Below, piece after piece: positions 60,721-64,000 of a stretch of DNA of 64,000 nucleotides. The notes under the pieces are model-generated. The model had not been told where the DNA came from and searched no databases. It saw only the letters and a program-made list of their open reading frames with translations. Origin of the DNA: JAIQET01 sp035542575. Lineage in GTDB: Bacteria; Acidobacteriota; Terriglobia; Terriglobales; Acidobacteriaceae. The translations under genes and the position numbers were made by a program. The stretch covers positions 1-64,000 of the forward strand of contig DATKLE010000077.1 of NCBI GenBank assembly GCA_035542575.1, in the 5' to 3' direction. Position 1 is the first letter of the stretch; the number at the start of each line of letters is the position of its first letter.

Positions 60721-60741
60721 CTCCGTGTTCCCTGTGGTTAA
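60721..60741. repeat. Heptamer array M
   Basis: CTCCGTG, TTCCCTG, TGGTTAA. A related stretch sharing CTCTGTGGTTAA lies about 60 nt upstream. The array ends inside the -10 box of the glycosyltransferase gene. Confidence 0.45.
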
Positions 60742-60743
60742 AT
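60738..60743 (+). promoter_or_regulatory. Possible -10 box TTAAAT
   Basis: TTAAAT (4 of 6) ends 6 nt before GTG 60750, so a leaderless transcript is predicted. Confidence 0.4.
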
Positions 60744-60749
60744 CATCCC

Positions 60750-61940
60750 GTGAGAGTCGCCATCGACATCCGGCGGATGACCGAGTTCGGCGTGGGCACC
60801 TACACCCGCAATGTGGTGCGCGCGCTGGGCCGGCTGGACCGCGAGAACAAGTATTTCCTGATCGGCTCGCCGGTCAAGGTGGCAGAGATCGAACCATTGC
60901 CGCCCAACTTTCACACCGTTCCCCTGCTGGAGCGTGACACTTCGTTCAAAGGCTACGTGGAGTGCCGCACCATTCTACGGCGCCTGCGCTGCGACCTGAT
61001 CCATATCCCACACCTGTTCTGGCTGCCCAGAACGCTGCCCTGCCCTTACGTGATGACGGTCCACGATGTGCTGGAGCACATGTACCGCGCGCACGACCGT
61101 TCGCAGTCGCGACGTTTGCTGCACTTTTATCTCACCCGGCGGGTGCTGCGGGGGGCGGCGCGCATCTTCGCGGTCTCCAGGTTCACCAAGAGCGAGGTTG
61201 AAAAGCTGTTTGGTATCGGCGGTGGGCACATCGAGGTGGTTTACAACGCCATCGACGAACGTTTCCTGCGGGGCCATGCCAGCGAAAGTGACCGCCAACT
61301 CCTGGCAGAACGTTACCTGGTGAACTATCCGTTCTTGCTGTACGCAGGACGAATCAGCCCGCATAAGAACCTGGTGCGGATCATTGAGGCGTTCTCCGCG
61401 TTGAAAGCCGAGCTGGAAAAGGAAGGAAAGTTTCCCGACTTGAAGCTGATCATCATCGGCGATGAACTCTCCAAGCACCCGGATTTGCGGCGCACGGTCA
61501 TCCGTGGAGGGGTGCAGAACGACGTGCGCTTCATGGGATTTGTTCCCATTGAGGTGCTACGCATTTTCTACGATGCGGCCAAGATCTTTGTTTTCCCCTC
61601 GCTCTACGAAGGATTCGGGTTGCCGCCCCTGGAAGCGATGGCACACGGCACGCCGGTCGTGACCTCGAATACCTCGTCGCTGCCGGAAGTGGTGGACCAG
61701 GCGGCGGTGCTGGTGAACCCGGAGAACGTGTTCGAGATCATGCGGGCGCTGCACCGGGTGCTGCTCGACCAGGCACTGCGGGAAAAGCTCAAGCAGCGCG
61801 GCTACGAGCAGGCAAAGAGGTTCTCTTGGGAGGCTTCCGCGCGGCGGACGTTAACCGTGTATGAGCAGGTGGCTGGACAAGGGCGTCCGCGAGAAAGCGG
61901 CCGAGCAGAGGAAATGGCAGGCAAAGCAGTGAACTCGTAG
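60750..61940 (+). CDS. Family 4 glycosyltransferase
   Basis: 396 residues from GTG 60750. N-terminal Rossmann start RVAIDIRRMTEFGVGTYTRNVVRAL, the middle AGRISPHKNLVRIIEAF donor-domain loop and the C-terminal FPSLYEGFGLPPLEAMAHGTPVVTSNTSSLPEV with the E(X)7E-type pair. Transfers an unidentified sugar; no polysaccharide cluster surrounds it. Confidence 0.92.
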   Translation: MRVAIDIRRMTEFGVGTYTRNVVRALGRLDRENKYFLIGSPVKVAEIEPLPPNFHTVPLLERDTSFKGYVECRTILRRLRCDLIHIPHLFWLPRTLPCPYVMTVHDVLEHMYRAHDRSQSRRLLHFYLTRRVLRGAARIFAVSRFTKSEVEKLFGIGGGHIEVVYNAIDERFLRGHASESDRQLLAERYLVNYPFLLYAGRISPHKNLVRIIEAFSALKAELEKEGKFPDLKLIIIGDELSKHPDLRRTVIRGGVQNDVRFMGFVPIEVLRIFYDAAKIFVFPSLYEGFGLPPLEAMAHGTPVVTSNTSSLPEVVDQAAVLVNPENVFEIMRALHRVLLDQALREKLKQRGYEQAKRFSWEASARRTLTVYEQVAGQGRPRESGRAEEMAGKAVNS

Positions 61941-61974
61941 TGGGTTCTCCGGGCAGCCGTCTCCGAGGGTGCGC

Positions 61975-62154
61975 TCAGGCCTTTGTCACCAGAGGATTGC
62001 CAGGAGAGACCAGAGCCAGGCGCTGCAGCTTGGCCGTCAGCCGGCTGCGCTCGGTGTCAGAAGACGCGGCCGCGAGACGCTTCTGCAGATTGGCGACCTT
62101 CTCCTTGCGGGTACGGCGGCGACGAATCTCGGGACGGCGGCTGGGCGCGGACAT
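61975..62154 (-). CDS. Small basic protein, DUF6800-like
   Basis: 59 residues from ATG 62154 (an ATG at 62226 exists but the core begins here; GGGAG lies upstream). It is dominated by Arg/Lys: RRPEIRRRRTRKEKVANLQKRLAAAS followed by a second helix. Short basic proteins with a RRPEIRRRR start are found in planctomycetes and acidobacteria. Function unknown; nucleic-acid binding is possible from charge alone. Confidence 0.65.
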   Translation of the reverse strand: MSAPSRRPEIRRRRTRKEKVANLQKRLAAASSDTERSRLTAKLQRLALVSPGNPLVTKA

Positions 62155-62267
62155 GGACGGAGCTCCCTTCGAGCGATTTGAAGAACCGCTATTGTACCGC
62201 GTGGGGTCCACACAAGTCTGGCCCATGGGTTTGGAGGCCGTACAGGGGCCGGCTTCGACGGCCGCAA

Positions 62268-63842
62268 TCAGTCGGCGGCCACTCCCAGATGGACCCTGTC
62301 TTCCACGGCCACAGGTTTTTGCGCGGGGACGGCTTCTGCGGCGCGACGTGCCGGAGCAGGCCGGACAGGTACGGTGGCCGGCGACGGCACCGGCACGACC
62401 TCAGCCTTCGCTCCGGGTTGCCTCTTTTGCGGCGCCCTGATCCGGGCAGCTTTCTGCAGTTCCGTCAGGCTCAAATTCAGAAAACCTTCCAAGCGACGGA
62501 GATCGGGCACGGCGTGTGCATCCCCGGTGAAGCCGAAATAGACCACGCCGTTGTAACTCAGGATGGCGCAGTTGACCGTCATTTCGCCGCCAATCGGCAC
62601 ATAGGGATACCAGCTCAGCATTTTGTGGCCGAGCAGGTAGAGCGGAAATTGCGGCCCGGGAACGTTGGTGCAGACCAAATTGAAGGGAGTGATCGGCAAC
62701 TGGCTGGCGATTGGTCCTGCCAGGGCTTGCAGGGGAATAGGCAATGCACCCAGCAGACCCGCGGTCAGAGCCACTACCTCGGCTACGTGCGCGCGCTTGA
62801 GAAACTCCGTTCTTTCATGGATGGCGGAGAGCAGTTTTCGAGGACTACGGATATCGAGCGGAATGGTGACGGGAACCAGGGAGATGCGGTTCCCCAGATC
62901 GCCGGGGCTGCCGCCCGCTCGCAGATTCACCGGAACCATGATGCGGAGCAACCGTCCCTTGACTGGCTCGCCATGCAACTCAGCGTAACGGCGAATCGTC
63001 GAGGTCACGAGCGCGAGCACGACATCATTCACCGTGGTCCCGCAAGCGTCGTGGATGGCTTTGATTTCGGGGAACGGAACCTCGGCCCAGGCGAATTTCT
63101 GAGGTCCGCGGCAGGTCACATTGAATTGCAACCGCTCGGTCGGAGCCGTGAGTTCCGGCAGCAACCGGGCGAACTCGCCCACGGGCCACTGGCCGCCGCT
63201 CGCCACCACTTTTTCCAGCAGGTTTAACAAGTCCGTCTGCGCCGAGAGAACATGCTGGATCGCGTCGAAGAACGAAGTGATCCATCCGTCCACCAGCAAG
63301 GTAGCGGCGTCCCTTGGGGGTGGCACACGAAATCGCTGCCCTTTCTTGGGCGGGGGCGGGACAACGGGACTGGCATCCATCATTACATTCATCAACCCAA
63401 CCCCGGCGATTCCATCGGCCAGGCAGTGGTGTACACGGGTAATGACGCCGGTGCGATTGCCTTTCAACCCATGCACCAGGGTGAGGTCCCAGAGCGGCCG
63501 CTTTCGGTTCATCATCTTGCCGAGAATCTTTCCGGCGACGGCCTTGAATTCGGTTTCGGTCCCCCGCTTGAGCGTCACCTGGCGAATGTGGTTGCGCACA
63601 TCGAAGTTGGGATCAAATTCCCAGATGGGAAGACCAATATTCCAGGGAGGGGCAACCACGCGCTGGCGGTAGCGGGGAATGAGCGGAAGCTTGGATTCAA
63701 CGAACTGTCGGCAGGCTTTGAGCGAAATCACTCCTTCAAAGACGCTGACGCCGGCGACGTTGAGCGGCGTGTCCTCACGTTCGAGATACAGGAAAACGGT
63801 ATCTCCCCAGGAAAGGCGACGACTGTCCTGAGTATTGGGCAT
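62268..63842 (-). CDS. Wax ester synthase / diacylglycerol acyltransferase (WS/DGAT)
   Basis: 524 residues from ATG 63842 with GGAG upstream; the longer frame to 63962 overlaps the HMG-CoA reductase end. The N-terminus DTVFLYLEREDTPLNVAGV and catalytic motif HHCLADGIAG (HHxxxDG) define the family. The C-terminal domain has NVPGPQFPLYLLGHKM and GLPISIMSYNG-like GVVYFGFTGD. Makes wax esters or triacylglycerol from acyl-CoA at the membrane. A Lys/Pro/Ala-rich tail of about 60 residues follows. Confidence 0.92.
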   Translation of the reverse strand: MPNTQDSRRLSWGDTVFLYLEREDTPLNVAGVSVFEGVISLKACRQFVESKLPLIPRYRQRVVAPPWNIGLPIWEFDPNFDVRNHIRQVTLKRGTETEFKAVAGKILGKMMNRKRPLWDLTLVHGLKGNRTGVITRVHHCLADGIAGVGLMNVMMDASPVVPPPPKKGQRFRVPPPRDAATLLVDGWITSFFDAIQHVLSAQTDLLNLLEKVVASGGQWPVGEFARLLPELTAPTERLQFNVTCRGPQKFAWAEVPFPEIKAIHDACGTTVNDVVLALVTSTIRRYAELHGEPVKGRLLRIMVPVNLRAGGSPGDLGNRISLVPVTIPLDIRSPRKLLSAIHERTEFLKRAHVAEVVALTAGLLGALPIPLQALAGPIASQLPITPFNLVCTNVPGPQFPLYLLGHKMLSWYPYVPIGGEMTVNCAILSYNGVVYFGFTGDAHAVPDLRRLEGFLNLSLTELQKAARIRAPQKRQPGAKAEVVPVPSPATVPVRPAPARRAAEAVPAQKPVAVEDRVHLGVAAD

Positions 63843-63855
63843 GACAATTCTCCGC

Positions 63856-64000
63856 TTAAGGCCCCGGGCGATTGCGCCCCAGCTTTTCATGGGCGGACAC
63901 CCAGTCCCGGTTGAGCATGGCGGCGGCCAGGGAGGTCTCCCCCGCCAGAACCACCGCGGCACAAATCTCGGCGAAGGCTTTCACCTTGCCTTTGCCGTAA
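63856..64000 (-). CDS. 3' end of a hydroxymethylglutaryl-CoA reductase gene (partial)
   Basis: The last 47 codons run in from the window edge and stop at TAA 63858-63856. The peptide has GKGKVKAFAEICAAVVLAGE and then SLAAAMLNRDWVSAHEKLGRN. This matches the C-terminus of HMG-CoA reductases, where AxVLAGExSLxAA and the AHxxLGR catalytic His segment occur. The WS/DGAT gene starts 13 nt after the stop, so the two may be cotranscribed. Confidence 0.75.
   Translation of the reverse strand, partial: YGKGKVKAFAEICAAVVLAGETSLAAAMLNRDWVSAHEKLGRNRPGP

Noticed and set aside
1..64000. tRNA or rRNA genes
   Set aside because: I looked for T-arm-like GGTTCRANNCC motifs in gene-free regions and saw no full cloverleaf; a tRNAscan run would be decisive.

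Overview
The window is about 60% GC and gene-dense, and it looks like a piece of an Acidobacteriota (Terriglobia-like) chromosome. The clues are a Ser/Thr kinase fused to a TolB/PD40 propeller, the small FPVVSATDDIHA-type membrane protein, DUF5946 and DUF6800-like proteins, an oversized BamA, and REP-like spacers of the GTCCCGTAGGGAC kind. I name the phylum from gene content only; there is no rRNA here. I found no tRNA, rRNA, CRISPR array, transposase or prophage gene.

Layout. 1-4.3 kb (minus): Aquifex-type aconitase, MmgE/PrpD protein and an HD-like protein. 4.4-8.3 kb: kinase/propeller, a secreted Ig-like protein and a small membrane protein. 8.9-10.4 kb: an orphan non-pyrrolysine MttB-family methyltransferase. 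10.4-16.3 kb (minus): a six-gene TetR-HlyD-ATPase-ATPase-permease-permease exporter operon like E. coli cecR-ybhGFSR, but with the double ATPase split into two genes, behind three palindromic operators. 17.2-20.7 kb: exported adenosine deaminase, purine nucleoside phosphorylase and an exported SAM hydrolase, which together form a plausible SAM-to-hypoxanthine route. 20.8-32.8 kb: F420/PPOX protein, homoserine dehydrogenase (apparent ATT start), cysteine-desulfurase-like protein, M19 dipeptidase, rpiA, FecR protein, agmatinase-family protein, 2-oxoglutarate dehydrogenase E1, DinB and HyuA. 32.8-40.5 kb: a lipoprotein, PhoB-PhoR-PhoU, a hidden selenoprotein gene, and an NtrB/NtrC-like pair. 40.7-43.9 kb: mltG, a DUF4292-like lipoprotein and an FtsX-type permease. 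44.1-49.0 kb: rplM-rpsI-rpsB-tsf-pyrH-DUF5946-frr. 49.1-64 kb: molybdopterin oxidoreductase, bamA, skp-like, tonB-like, alr, a hydrolase, GNAT, glyA, a GT4 glycosyltransferase, a DUF6800-like protein, a wax ester synthase/DGAT and the 3' end of an HMG-CoA reductase gene.

Two things stand out. First, 37602-37880 (minus) is a complete small gene interrupted only by an in-frame TGA at the selenocysteine position of a SelW/Rdx CxxU motif. It has a perfect Shine-Dalgarno, a promoter and a hairpin just after the TGA that fits the bacterial SECIS rules. Ordinary ORF calling cuts off the catalytic end. Second, at least 13 spacers carry arrays with a strict 7-nt period. Each locus has its own heptamer, often followed by a second array of the reverse-complement heptamer. 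Many arrays start at the stop codon of the upstream gene and end at the start codon of the next, including in the rplM-rpsI-rpsB-tsf ribosomal cluster. I know of no described acidobacterial element of this kind; cyanobacterial STRR heptamer repeats are the nearest analogy.

A third recurring pattern is a -10 box placed 5-10 nt before a start codon, which predicts leaderless or near-leaderless mRNAs for several genes.
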